64,000 nt of DNA from Cryptomeria japonica (lineage: Eukaryota > Streptophyta > Pinopsida > Cupressales > Cupressaceae): NCBI RefSeq assembly GCF_030272615.1, contig NC_081408.1, forward strand, positions 767,533,330 through 767,597,329, written 5' to 3'. The notes under the pieces are model-generated. The model did not search any database, was not told where the DNA came from, and was given only the letters and a program-made list of their open reading frames with translations. The translations under genes were made by a program, and so were the position numbers. Shown here one piece after another: positions 10,685-20,438 of this stretch; positions within the stretch are counted from its first letter, which is position 1, and every line of letters begins with the position of its first letter.

Positions 10685-11579
10685 CCCTCCCCCCCACTCG
10701 TATTTTTTGAGTATATACGGGTAAGTGCACAAAGTTGGTGGTCAAAAAGGAGGTATAAATGGACACTTTTTTTCTGAAATCGGGTGAACCTGAACTTGGA
10801 GGCAAAATTTGAAAATCATCCACTCAAGATATGAAGATAATCAAAGAACAAATATTGTAGTACTCTGAATCTGGTTTCCAAACTACTAAAAATTTTGAAA
10901 ATTGGATAAGATTAAGGGGGTCAAATCCTTCGCGCACGAAAAACTGACCCTGATTTTTTCTGAAAAACATAACATAGTGTCTGATGTGCGCATCAAAAAA
11001 GTCATAGTTAGATTTAGTATTTTGACAAATCCTTTGGCAGAAAGATATTTAAGAGTGAGCACTAGAAGATGTGTATTTTTTGTAATTTTTTGTTGAGTAT
11101 GTGTTTTTTATGATTTTTCCAATCGAGCACATCCTAAAAATTAGGTAAATGTTCATGTGCGAAGCATAAGTTACACCAAACAATTCGAAAATACAATTTA
11201 AAAAAAAAAAAAAAAAATTGTAAATAATCAAGTGCACTACAATAATATATAAAGTTTTTAAAATTTGGATAAGTATATCAAAATTTATTCAAAAAATGGT
11301 GCACCTATGTCTGTGAGAACTATGGAGACACTGATAAAAGAAATTCAATAATAATATGTTATTGTTGTTCAAATTGAAAAAAAATTATATGGTTAGAAAG
11401 CTCAGAAGATGGGTAAAAATATGGTGGCAATTTTGGAAATGCCCACTTGTTCAAGTGTAAACCTGATGATGACAAAGTCGATAAACCAAGTTGACAAAAT
11501 AAAACACATAAAAAATGAGAGAAATGGAGGGAAATCAAACTTCCAAACTGTAGCTTTGTCATCTAGGCCTATTTCCAAG
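10685..11579. other. No gene seen, copy A
   Basis: C-run, AT-rich DNA and a poly-A stretch near 11199-11216. Short open frames on both strands overlap each other and have no recognisable content. Copy B equivalent: about 52359-53260. Confidence 0.5.
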
Positions 11580-11584
11580 CCTAA

Positions 11585-11730
11585 ACAGTCAAAAGCGCAT
11601 ATGGGTACTTATGGTTTAAAAAGCGCGTATGGGGTACTTATAGTGTAAGCAACACGTACGTGCTTGTTTCCCTATAAACAGCGCGTACACGCTAACTTTA
11701 CTATAAATAGTGTGTACGTGCTACTGTATA
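11585..11730. repeat. Cluster of GCGCGTACGCGC-type motifs, copy A left part
   Basis: Five spaced variants of a near-palindrome, consensus about AGCGCGTACGCGCTAC: agcgcatatgggtactta, agcgcgtatggggtactta, acacgtacgtgctt, agcgcgtacacgcta and agtgtgtacgtgctac. More copies lie at 13777-13945, beyond the microsatellites. Most differences are C/T or G/A at CpG sites. Spaced copies like this are typical of subterminal repeats of DNA transposons. Copy B has the same five at about 53265-53400. Confidence 0.7.
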
Positions 11731-11734
11731 ATAT

Positions 11735-12056
11735 GATATTCTATATATAACATGTGTATATACATATAATATATGTAATATATAATATGTGTATAATATG
11801 ATATTGTATATATAATATGTTTATATACATATAATATATGTATATATATATAATATGTGTAATATGATATTGTATATATAATATGTTTATATACATATAA
11901 TATATGTATATATATAATATATTAATCATATATATACACATGTAAGTGTATTGTCTCCCCCTCTCAAATGCATACAAGGTGCCTCTCTCTCTCTCTCTCT
12001 CTCTCCATACCCCATCCCTCTTTCTCTTCTTCTCTCCCTCCCTCCCTCCATACCCC
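11735..12056. repeat. TA- and CT-type microsatellites, copy A
   Basis: 11735-11935 is (TA)n-like with repeats of tatatataatatgt. 11983-12005 is (CT)n and 12006-12052 is a pyrimidine-rich run. In copy B the (CT) run is longer (53657-53693). No coding meaning. Confidence 0.9.
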
Positions 12057-12604
12057 ATTGCAACTGTGTCTGCACTTCTATAGAAGTAAATGAATTTATT
12101 TCTTGTATGCAACTTCCTCTTTGATTTTTATCATGTATGCTCTCTTAATAAAATTGACTGATGGATTTGTGTGTGTATATTGAATAGGAGGAATAGGGTT
12201 TGAAATTGAACCACGGGTGTATTACCGTGACAAACAAGGAAACCTGTAGCAATATTCTTCTCGAATGTGTTTTTAATGAGCAGAGTAGATGTGGAAAATA
12301 GTGTCAACAAAGCAACATGATGAGTCAAAGTACCTGCAATATGTTTTTCAGAAGGAAACAACAGGTAGGAAGAGAAAGAGGGAGAGTAACACAAATGATG
12401 TCATGTAGAATGATAGTGGTGAGTATGCGAGAGTTCCCATGTTGTTACACAATGCCTGTCACCTAAAGAAATTAAAGTTTGTTGTATGCATGGCAGTGGT
12501 AGTATATGATGATCATCACTTGTTAAACAGCTTGGAACGGTACATTCCCATGAAAGAAATCAAGTATGTAATTCCTATAGTCACAATCGAGATCAGTCTT
12601 ATAA

Positions 12605-12929
12605 CCCTCTCCCCCCTCTCCCTCTCTCTCTCTCCCTCTTTTCCTCTCTCTCCCTCTCCCTCCTTCCCTCTCTCCCTCTCCCTTCCTCCATACCCCTTCT
12701 TTTCTCCCACCCCCCCTCTTCTCTCTTTCTCTCCCTCCCTCTCCCTCTCTCCCTCTCTCCACCTTCCCTCCCCCCTCTTCTCTCCCTCTCTCCCTCCCTC
12801 TACCTCTCTCCTCTCCCTCCCTCTCCCTCTCCCTCCCCCGCTCTCTCTCTCTCTCTCCCTCTCCTCTCCCTCCCTCCCCCTACTCTCCCTCTCCCTTCCT
12901 CCATACCCCTTCTTCTCTCCCACCCTCCC

Positions 12930-13013
<84 letters not shown>

Positions 13014-13332
13014 CCTACTCTCCCTCTCCCTTCCTCCATACCCCTTCTTCTCTCCCACCCCACCTCTTCTCTCCCTCTCTCCCTCTACCCTCTCCTCTCC
13101 CTCTCTCCCTCTCCCCTCTCCTCTCCCTGCCTCTCCCTCCCCCCTCTCTCCCTCTCCCTCTCTCATCTCCTCTCCCTCCCTCCCCCCTACTCTCCCTCTC
13201 CCTTCCTCCATACCCCTTCTTCTCTCCCACCCCCCTCTTCTCTCTCTATCTCCCTCCCTCTACCTCTCTCCCTCTCTCTCCCTTCCCTCCCCCCTCTTCT
13301 CTCCATCTCTCCCTCCCTCTACCTCTCCCTTT

Positions 13333-13394
<62 letters not shown>

Positions 13395-13665
13395 CCTCCC
13401 CCTACTCTCCCTCTCCCTTCCTCCATACCCCTTCTTCTCTCCCACCCCCCATCTTCTCTCCCTCTCTCACTCCCTCTACCTCTCTCCCTCTCTCCCTCCC
13501 TCTACCTATATCCCTCTCTCATCTTCGCTCCCCCCTCTTTCTCTCTCTCCCTCTCCCTCCTTCCCTCTCTCTCTCCCTCTCCCTCTCCCTCTCCCATCTT
13601 CCTTCCTCCATACCCCTTCTTCTCTCCCACCGTCCTCCCTCCTCTCTCCCTCCCCCCTACTCTCC

Positions 13666-13747
<82 letters not shown>
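12605..13747. repeat. 1.1-kb CT/CCT polypyrimidine microsatellite (copy A only)
   Basis: Almost pure pyrimidine on the plus strand for over 1.1 kb. Uninterrupted (CT)n runs at about 12938-13010, 13340-13390 and 13677-13746 alternate with degenerate blocks containing ccttcctccataccccttcttctctccc, which recurs about six times. That makes it a higher-order array, not just slippage. Long open frames across it (446 codons on plus, Ser/Leu/Pro only; Arg/Glu/Gly on minus) are by-products. Copy B diverges from copy A exactly at its left edge (12605/54296). Confidence 0.95.
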
Positions 13748-13749
<2 letters not shown>

Positions 13750-13776
13750 TTTCATTCACATCTTTTCTACTACCAA

Positions 13777-13950
13777 TAGTGCGTATAAGGTACTAAAACT
13801 ATTAGTTCACTGCCCTACCATTACTTTTTTAAGGAAAAGGAGCACGTACACGGTACTTATTACTCATAAGCACGTACGGGGTACTATTCCCATTATTCAT
13901 TACCTCACAATAACATTTTTTAGGCTTAGTAGCGCGTACGCGCTACTTGT
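13777..13950. repeat. Second cluster of GCGCGTACGCGC-type motifs (copy A only)
   Basis: Four more variants: agtgcgtataaggtacta, agcacgtacacggtactta, agcacgtacggggtacta and the full agcgcgtacgcgctact at 13931-13947. The cluster ends about 15 bases before the transposase-like reading frame begins, so it may be the upstream subterminal region of that element. Confidence 0.7.
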
Positions 13951-13959
13951 CAATCCAGA

Positions 13960-15430
13960 ATGGGAAAAAAGAATATCGTTGGGCTTGTCAACATTTTATG
14001 GTCTAATAGTAGGTACATAATACATACACATAGAGCTCGATGGTTAGATGAGAAATTCAAGTTATGTAAGGACACATTTCCTCTTGACACCATTGTCTCT
14101 ATCGTTGATTTCGCTGAAAATTATACACTACAACCTCAAAATGAAATGCAATCCATGTATTATCACTCTACACAAGTTTCTATTTTTGTACACATAGCAT
14201 TCATGCATGTAGATGATAGCACAGAGGAGGATAGAAAGGTTGTAAGAGAGTATCACTTCTACATAAGTGATGATTGTACTAATTCATCGGAGTTTGTACA
14301 AGGATTCTTTAAAGTTTTCTATGATAGTTTAAGGTAAAGGAACATACGATACAACTAACACTTAATATGGTTAGAAAATTGCACCGCACAATTCAAGAAT
14401 GCAAGGACATTTTATTGGTTGACAAGGATGCATGTGACAAGCGGTGTACAACATTTTTTGAATTTCACTGAGGCTGGACATGGTAAGGCAGAGCATGTGT
14501 GAAAAGAGCCCTAGCTAGGGAAGAATTGAAGTACGAAGGTGGTGCTAAGTTGATAGATACAGAAATAATTGTGTGATGGTGTAAGCCTACGATGGGTCCA
14601 GGTAATCCAGGTGCGTCATTGGTTCGTAGATATTTTTGGTTGATCACTAAATCTAACATTGAAAACAATCTAGATTGTTGCACAGTTGCAGGATCGAGTG
14701 ACATGCACTCATTTATGAGTTCAAAATCAAGTTCACTGGTAATTTATACGAGACAGATGGTATGTTTTTTCTCTTCATGCATGTATTGTTTGTGGGAAGA
14801 ATGTGAATCACAAGAGTGGGTTGACAAATGGTCTTGTAGACAGTTGGTTCCCATTGATTCATATCAAATTCCCAAAGCACTACAATTGAGCCAGATGGAA
14901 ACATCAGTGGATTTTGACCATGTATCCGACCTAGTGGATTCAGGTGATTTTTTCAGTTAATTTTTTTGCAAGTATTCTTTTTGGTTCATTTTGTTGTACA
15001 TCATACTTTATTTTGGGTATTAATTAACACTTTATAAAATGTAGGTCATGTGTATGCAGTTGTTGCAGAAGAGAACAATGAAGAAGGAACAAATTACTAT
15101 TTGTGTCGTTGTGTTGAGCCTAAAAGAAAATTGACAACCACAATCATTGATAGAGAGGGTATTGAGTACCCAATAGGGTCTGTTGTCCTGACAGGAACAT
15201 GGCTTCGAAGATACCCTATCAAGAATTCTGATGTTTGGTTGTTCGAGGACTTTGAAACACACAAACATATTCTTCATTTATCTAACCTTGTTGTTGCAAC
15301 AAATATTCATTTGATGAAGTATTGCGGTAGACCTCATAACAAGATTTTATGGAAAGTTTGTGAATCTGACCACGAGGCAATACTTGACACAATAATAGTT
15401 AGAGCCAATCTTGAAGGCTCACTTGATTGA
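13960..15430 (+). pseudogene. Transposase-like pseudogene with one intron
   Basis: The plus-strand frames join into one decayed protein. 13960-14337 gives DFAENYTLQPQNEMQS and EYHFYISDDC. The same frame continues past stops as WLENCTAQFKNARTFYWL and EAGHGKAEH (to about 14495). After a shift come VKRALAREELKYEGG and 14592-14943. I recognise this motif series (DFAENY..., YISDD, ...C.AQFKNAR.F, GHGKGEHDG..KRAL) from a widespread class of unnamed transposon proteins in plants and animals; the exact superfamily is uncertain. A 101-nt intron, 14944-15044 (CAG|GTGATT...AAATGTAG|GTCATG), restores the frame exactly (DSG|HVYAVV), giving a C-terminal part of about 128 residues to 15430. At least four stops or shifts make it inactive. 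Upstream GCGCGTACGCGC repeats may belong to it. Confidence 0.6.
14944..15044 (+). other. Predicted intron in the transposase-like pseudogene
   Basis: GT donor at 14944 and TAG acceptor at 15044. The T-rich middle contains TTTTTTGCAAG and TTAATTAAC. Removing it joins codon bases g14943 and gt15045-15046 into GGT (Gly) and keeps the reading frame open on both sides, whereas reading through hits a stop (frame end at 14960). Confidence 0.6.
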
Positions 15431-15489
15431 TTCTATGGTTCAGAGTAGAATGATTTTGAGAATTTTGTATAAATCATCGACGAATTGTT

Positions 15490-15810
15490 CTATATTCATT
15501 TTTTGTATATATAAATGCCCATGAGCTGATTTTTACATGTTTAGGGGCATAATTTTGTATGTTTAAATGGCAATGAGCTGATTTGTACATATGTACATGC
15601 CAAATTTTATACATTAAAATGGCGATGAGCTGAATCGCACATATTATAATGCCAAATTTTGTATAAAAGCCCATGAGATGATTTGTATATTAAAATGGCG
15701 ATGAGTTGAATCGCACATATTGTAATGCCAAATTTTGTATAAAAGCCCATGAGATGACTTGTAAGACATTTTTTTGTATAATCAAATAGCCAAGAGCTGA
15801 TTTGACCATA
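15490..15810. repeat. ~76-bp tandem repeat
   Basis: About four degenerate units sharing TGCCAAATTTTGTATAAAAG and AAAATGGCGATGAGCTGAAT; the clearest two are spaced 76 bases apart. It directly follows the transposase-like pseudogene and may be its 3' non-coding part. 15811-16004 shows no gene. Confidence 0.75.
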
Positions 15811-16019
15811 TTTAGAGGCAACGTTTTTAATAATATGTGACTATTTTGTGTGTCAATGTTTTGTGACTATGTTTTGAGTATATGTGATGTGTCCCTTGTC
15901 AATCATGAGCATTCTTGATTCTTGTATAATCATGGAGAATTATTTGAGTCATTATCAGGTCATAGGGTTCATAGATTGAGACTAGATACAATTTGAGCAA
16001 AAATTGTCATTGTTGTCAA

Positions 16020-17635
16020 AAAAATTGTCAAAAAAGTTGTCAAGCAACTTCTACATTGCGTCGGTAGGGTATGACACTTGACGTTCCGGTGCTTTGGGAT
16101 GCATGACAAGGGCATGCCTATCATAAATTTGCCCACCTGGACGTGCTCGTGACGTCGGTTTGTGCACATGACAAACCGAATCAATTATAGCCAATCTTGC
16201 AACTTTGCATTGCATGCAACTGAGGACTTTTGCAGCAGGCGAAAAAATGCTACCAGTTGAAAATGGCTTCGATTCGTCAAAAACAAAGAGAGGACATTAT
16301 AGAGGAGCCTCATGTGACCCCACAAGTTTAAACGGATCGACCATATGTGTCCTAGATTGGAAGAAATAGTCCGTCAAATTTTGACAATTTTTTGGACTCG
16401 GGGCACTTGAGAGATCGCACCGGTACGGTATGACACTCGACGTTCCGATGCTTTGGGATGCACGACAAGGGCATGCCTAGCATAAAGCTGCCCACCCGAA
16501 CGTGCTCACGATGTCATTTTATGCACATGATGAACCGAATCAATTCTAGCCAATCTTGCAACTTTGCATTTCATGCAACGAAAAGTTTTTGGAGCAGGCG
16601 AAAAAAATACTACCAATTGAAAATGGCTCCAAGTCATCAAAAACTGAGAGAGGACATTGTAGAGGAGCCTCACGTGACCCCACGGGATCAAATGGATTGA
16701 CCATATGTGTCCTGGATTTGAAGAAACAGTCCGTCAAATTTTGACAATTTTTTGGACTCAGGGCACTTTAGAGATCGCACCGGTACGGTATGACTCTCGG
16801 CGTTCTAACATTTTGGGATGCACAACAGGGGCATACCTAGCATAAACCTGCCCACCCGAATGTGCTCGCGATGTCGGTTTGTGCACACGACGAACCGAAT
16901 CAATTCTAGACAATCTTGCAACTTTGCATTCCATGCAACTAATGGTTTTTTTAGTAGGCAAAAAAATGCTACCAATTGAAAATGGCTCTGAGTCATCAAA
17001 AATGGAGAGAGGACATTGTAGAGGAGTCTCACACGACCCCATGGGTTCAAATGGATTGACCATATGTGTCCTGGATTGGAAGAAATAGTCCGTCAAAATT
17101 TGACAATTTTTTGGACTCGGGGCACTTGAGAGATCGCATCGGTACGGTATGACTCTCGACGTTCTAACGCTTTGGGATCTATGACAGGGGCATGCCTAGC
17201 GTAAACCTGTCCACCCAGATGTGCTCGTGATGTCGGTTTGTGCACACGACGAACCGAATCAATTCTATCAAATCTTGCAACTTTGCATTGCATGCAACTG
17301 ACAGTTTTTGGAGGAGGCGAAAAAATGCTACCAATTGAAAATGGCTCTAAATCATAAAAAACTGAGAGAGGACATTGTAGAGGAGCCTCACGCGACCCCA
17401 CGAGACCAAACGGATCGACCATATGTGTTCTGGATTTGAAGAAACAATATGTCAATTTTTGACATTTTTTTGGACTCAGGGCACTTGGGAGATCGCATTG
17501 GTACGGTATGACTCTCGACATTCCGGTGCTTTGGGATGCATGATAGGGGCATGCCTAGCGTAAACCTGCCCACTTGGATGCGCTCGTGATGTCGGTTTGT
17601 GCAAACGACGAACAAAATTTGACCATTGCAAATGT
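16020..17635. repeat. 360-bp tandem array, about 4.4 units
   Basis: The marker TTGACAATTTTTTGGACTC recurs at 16381, 16741, 17100 and (variant) 17459, a spacing of 360, 359 and 359 bases, with a partial first unit from about 16020. Each unit also holds CGGTACGGTATGAC, GGCATGCCTAGC and GTGCACA...CGAACCGAATCAATT. Units differ by roughly 8-12%. Because the period is near 3x120, minus-strand frames run across unit borders (17093-17521, 142 codons), but they carry no recognisable domain and break in every unit. Confidence 0.9.
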
Positions 17636-17639
17636 GAGG

Positions 17640-17931
17640 GTGCTCTCGCACCAAACACATTGTTGTTTATATTCATATTGTCGATTTTTGTTGTTTATAT
17701 TCATATTGTTGATTACATATGCAAATATTCATTTAAATTTACAAAAGGGCAGTCACCAAATATAGAGAAGACAAAATAATGAACTGAATACAAGGAGTTT
17801 TGTAGGGTTAATTGAACATTTTAGAAATTTTATCAAATCATATTCCACGATTGCAATGTTTTATATCATATATTTTTGTTGTTTATATTCATATTGTTGA
17901 TTACATATATAAATATTTATTTATAAAAGGA
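17640..17931. repeat. AT-rich stretch with three copies of a TTGTTTATATTCATATTG motif
   Basis: The phrase ttgtttatattcatattg appears at about 17665, 17693 and 17880. The last two copies extend to about 60 bases each. No gene. The third copy abuts the truncated 5' LTR of the copia element. Confidence 0.7.
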
Positions 17932-18205
17932 CATTCCGTGGGTGATCCACCTCATGTGGACTATTATATTGTTTCTCCTACCTACCCACACCTATTTCCT
18001 ACCTACCCTTGTTTCTTATTGAGCCACATGTCATGTTTGTGTGCTCACATATCCCTAGCCTTGCCTATATAAGCAGGCTTATCTACATTGTATGTAATTG
18101 AACAATTGATCATTTATCTATTGATGAGAATACAATTTATTCTTATCCTATATTTTGTCTCTCTATTGTACTTTTCATTGAGCTATTGATCTTAGAAAAA
18201 TCTCA
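17932..18205 (+). repeat. 5' LTR of the copia element, 5'-truncated
   Basis: Matches 22111-22383. It lacks the first ~173 bases of the LTR. It retains the TATA-like CTATATAAGC (18064-18073) and ends TCTCA just before the primer-binding site. Confidence 0.85.
18066..18073 (+). promoter_or_regulatory. TATA-like box in the copia 5' LTR
   Basis: TATATAAG, kept in the 3' LTR at about 22244. It is well placed to start a transcript in the LTR, but the element's coding region is broken. Confidence 0.5.
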
Positions 18206-18207
18206 CT

Positions 18208-18219
18208 TGGTATCAGAGC
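18208..18219 (+). other. Primer-binding site of the copia element
   Basis: TGGTATCAGAGC, the standard plant initiator-tRNA-Met primer site, two bases after the LTR end. Confidence 0.9.
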
Positions 18220-18554
18220 CATTGGGGCTTCATTGATTGGTTTTTGGAGACATCGTGGAAGGCTTCTATTTTCGGATCTGAGGGACTGCATTTTTTGGAG
18301 GCATCTTAGAGCATTTTCGACCTCACCATTGCATCCGGGAGGCCATTTCCATAAAAATCGAGTATAAATTCGACCTGTTTTGGCGAAAATCGATTTTTGG
18401 GTGTGAAGGAAATTTTCTGCTCAATTTGGGCAATACAGTACGGAATTTTTGGATTTTTTTTCAAAAAAAAAAATTCTGAAAATTATTTTCCAATTTGAAA
18501 TTTTTTTTTAAAAAAATTAAAAAATAAAAATTTGGAAATTATTTTTGGGATCCG

Positions 18555-18770
18555 TACCTTCTGCCCAGTCAGCAGCGCACAGTCAATGCCACATCAGCAG
18601 TCCAATTGGCTGCCAAATCACCCTGCCACATCAGCAGCACCACGTCAGCAGTCCAGTTGGCTGCCAAATCACCTTGCCATGTCAGCAACCTAGTTGGCTG
18701 CCACATCACCTACCAAATTACTTGCACAGTCAGCACCACGTCAGTGCCCAATCAGCCGTGAAGTTTGGGC
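18555..18770. repeat. Short repeats in the copia leader
   Basis: Imperfect repeats of GTCAGCAGTCCAGTTGGCTG and CCAAATCACC spaced about 45 bases apart. They are non-coding and lie between the primer site and gag. The rest of the leader (18220-19450) shows no gene. Confidence 0.6.
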
Positions 18771-19450
18771 GATGGTCATACGGCTGTCAAATTTAACCAC
18801 GCAGTCTGCTGACATCATCATTTTTTCAAAAATTTTGCAGGCCCCTCTCATTGAGCTTTTTTATTTTGTAGTTCAACTTCAAATGGCCATATCTTGCTCA
18901 TTTTTGCTCCTTTTTTGGTGAATTTTTTTTTGAAATGGGCTAGAATTTTGTGTACTTTCATGTGGTGGAATTATTTTCTAATTTTGATGGATAGTTTTTT
19001 TAGAATTCTCAATTTTTGGTGACTGTACCTGTCTAATCCTCGTTTCTGCAACTTCTAGGTCTCCATTCGGGCTCATACGAACTCCTTTTCAGGTGCCTTT
19101 TTTTTTCTTAAAGTGCATTATTTTTCTCTACTCTCAAAATATGCTATCATTTTGCAGCGATTGTGGGTAGAAATTGTATTTTCATCATATGGTCTTATTT
19201 GGCCAATTTGGCATTTGTATTGCATAGTTCTATCTTTCTGATATTTTGCTTTGAAGTTCTCAGCCTATTGGGGCAGTTGTAAAACAAAATCAGAATTCCA
19301 CCTTGCCATTGTTTGCAAGTGGCCTATTGTACACGCACTACATATAAAGTGTCAAAATCATCATTTTTTGGGGGGGTACTTTGATTGAGTGAATTTGGGG
19401 GGGTGTCTCTTATGCTTTTTTGCTCTTGTGTTCCTTCCTTTTTGCTGCTA

Positions 19451-20438
19451 TGGGTTCTTCTAAGTTTCCTCTCTTAACTCCTCATAATTATGCTACTTGG
19501 AAAATTGATGCATGGAGTAAACTTATGGAAAAGGACTAACTCATTACATTGATGGAACTATTGTTTCTCCTGTTGATCCAATTGGTCACTTGGATTGGCT
19601 CACTAAAAATATCATGGCAATTGGTACCTTAAGAAAGTATGTATCAAAGGATCTCATTTTTCATATTGAGAAGTGCACTCTAATCAAGGATGCTTGGCAA
19701 AAGTTTCAAGACTTATATGGTCAAGTTGTTGAGATTAGGGGATATCAAATTGATAGTGATCTCACCATGTTGGATCCCAAGAAATTTGATACTATACAAG
19801 ATTATGTCACTAAGGCAAATGAGTTGAGGGCACATCTCAAAGATTGTGGCATTGATAAGAAGGATACGTAATTGATATTCAACTTGATAGGCAAGCTTCC
19901 ATGAGAATATGCAACATTTGTTTCTAGTTTCCAAACCCATAGGATGACAATGGGTTCAAGCTACACAATGCCTACATTTGATGCTTTCAATGAAATGTTG
20001 ATGATGGAACAAACTAAGTTGATAAGCATGGGCATTCTTAAGGCTTCTAAGTCTAAAGCATTAGTGGTAAATCAAGGGAACAAAGGAAATCAAGGAAAGG
20101 ACAACTCAAACAAGAAGAAATGGCAATCAAAGCCTAAGGACAAAGCACCATCTTCTCTACAACAAGGAGATTCATCCTCTTCCAAGAGGGATAACTCACC
20201 AAAGAGGGAGAGACCTACTTGTGCCTATTGTAAAAAGTTTGGTCATGAGGAGCGTCGTTGCCATTCTAAGAAGATTGATGAGCTCACACATATCATCAAA
20301 AAGCATAGCATTGATTTGCCTAATGTCTACAAGAAGGATGATTCATCAACTTCCACTTCCTCACATTCAAAAGGAAAAGGGCAAGCATTCATGGCTTCTA
20401 CAAGTGGGAAGACTCACTCTTTTGGGACAAGAAAATGA
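19451..20438 (+). pseudogene. Copia gag pseudogene
   Basis: Starts ATGGGTTCTTCTAAG and reads LTPHNYATWKIDAWSKLM, the usual copia Gag opening. A one-base loss near 19540 shifts the frame; it resumes as LTHYIDGTIVSPVDP and runs through IEKCTLIKDAWQKFQDLYG. In-frame stops lie at 19869-19871 (TAA), about 19902 (TGA) and 20436-20438 (TGA). A CCHC zinc knuckle, CAYCKKFGHEERRC, is intact near 20219-20260 and would bind RNA. Lysine-rich segments precede it. Gag would form the virus-like particle in the cytoplasm; with four lesions it is dead here. Confidence 0.85.

Noticed and set aside
12516-13759. Arg/Glu/Gly-rich minus-strand frames
   Set aside because: Reverse reading of the same microsatellite (GAGAGA...); no domain content.
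12439-13779. 446-codon plus-strand open frame
   Set aside because: It is almost only Ser/Leu/Pro from the CT/CCT tract, is open in several frames on both strands, and is absent from copy B.
16458-17660. Overlapping plus and minus frames over the 360-bp units, suggesting a repeated peptide
   Set aside because: Each unit breaks the frame, both strands are similarly open, and no domain is recognised; better explained as a satellite with a period near a multiple of three.
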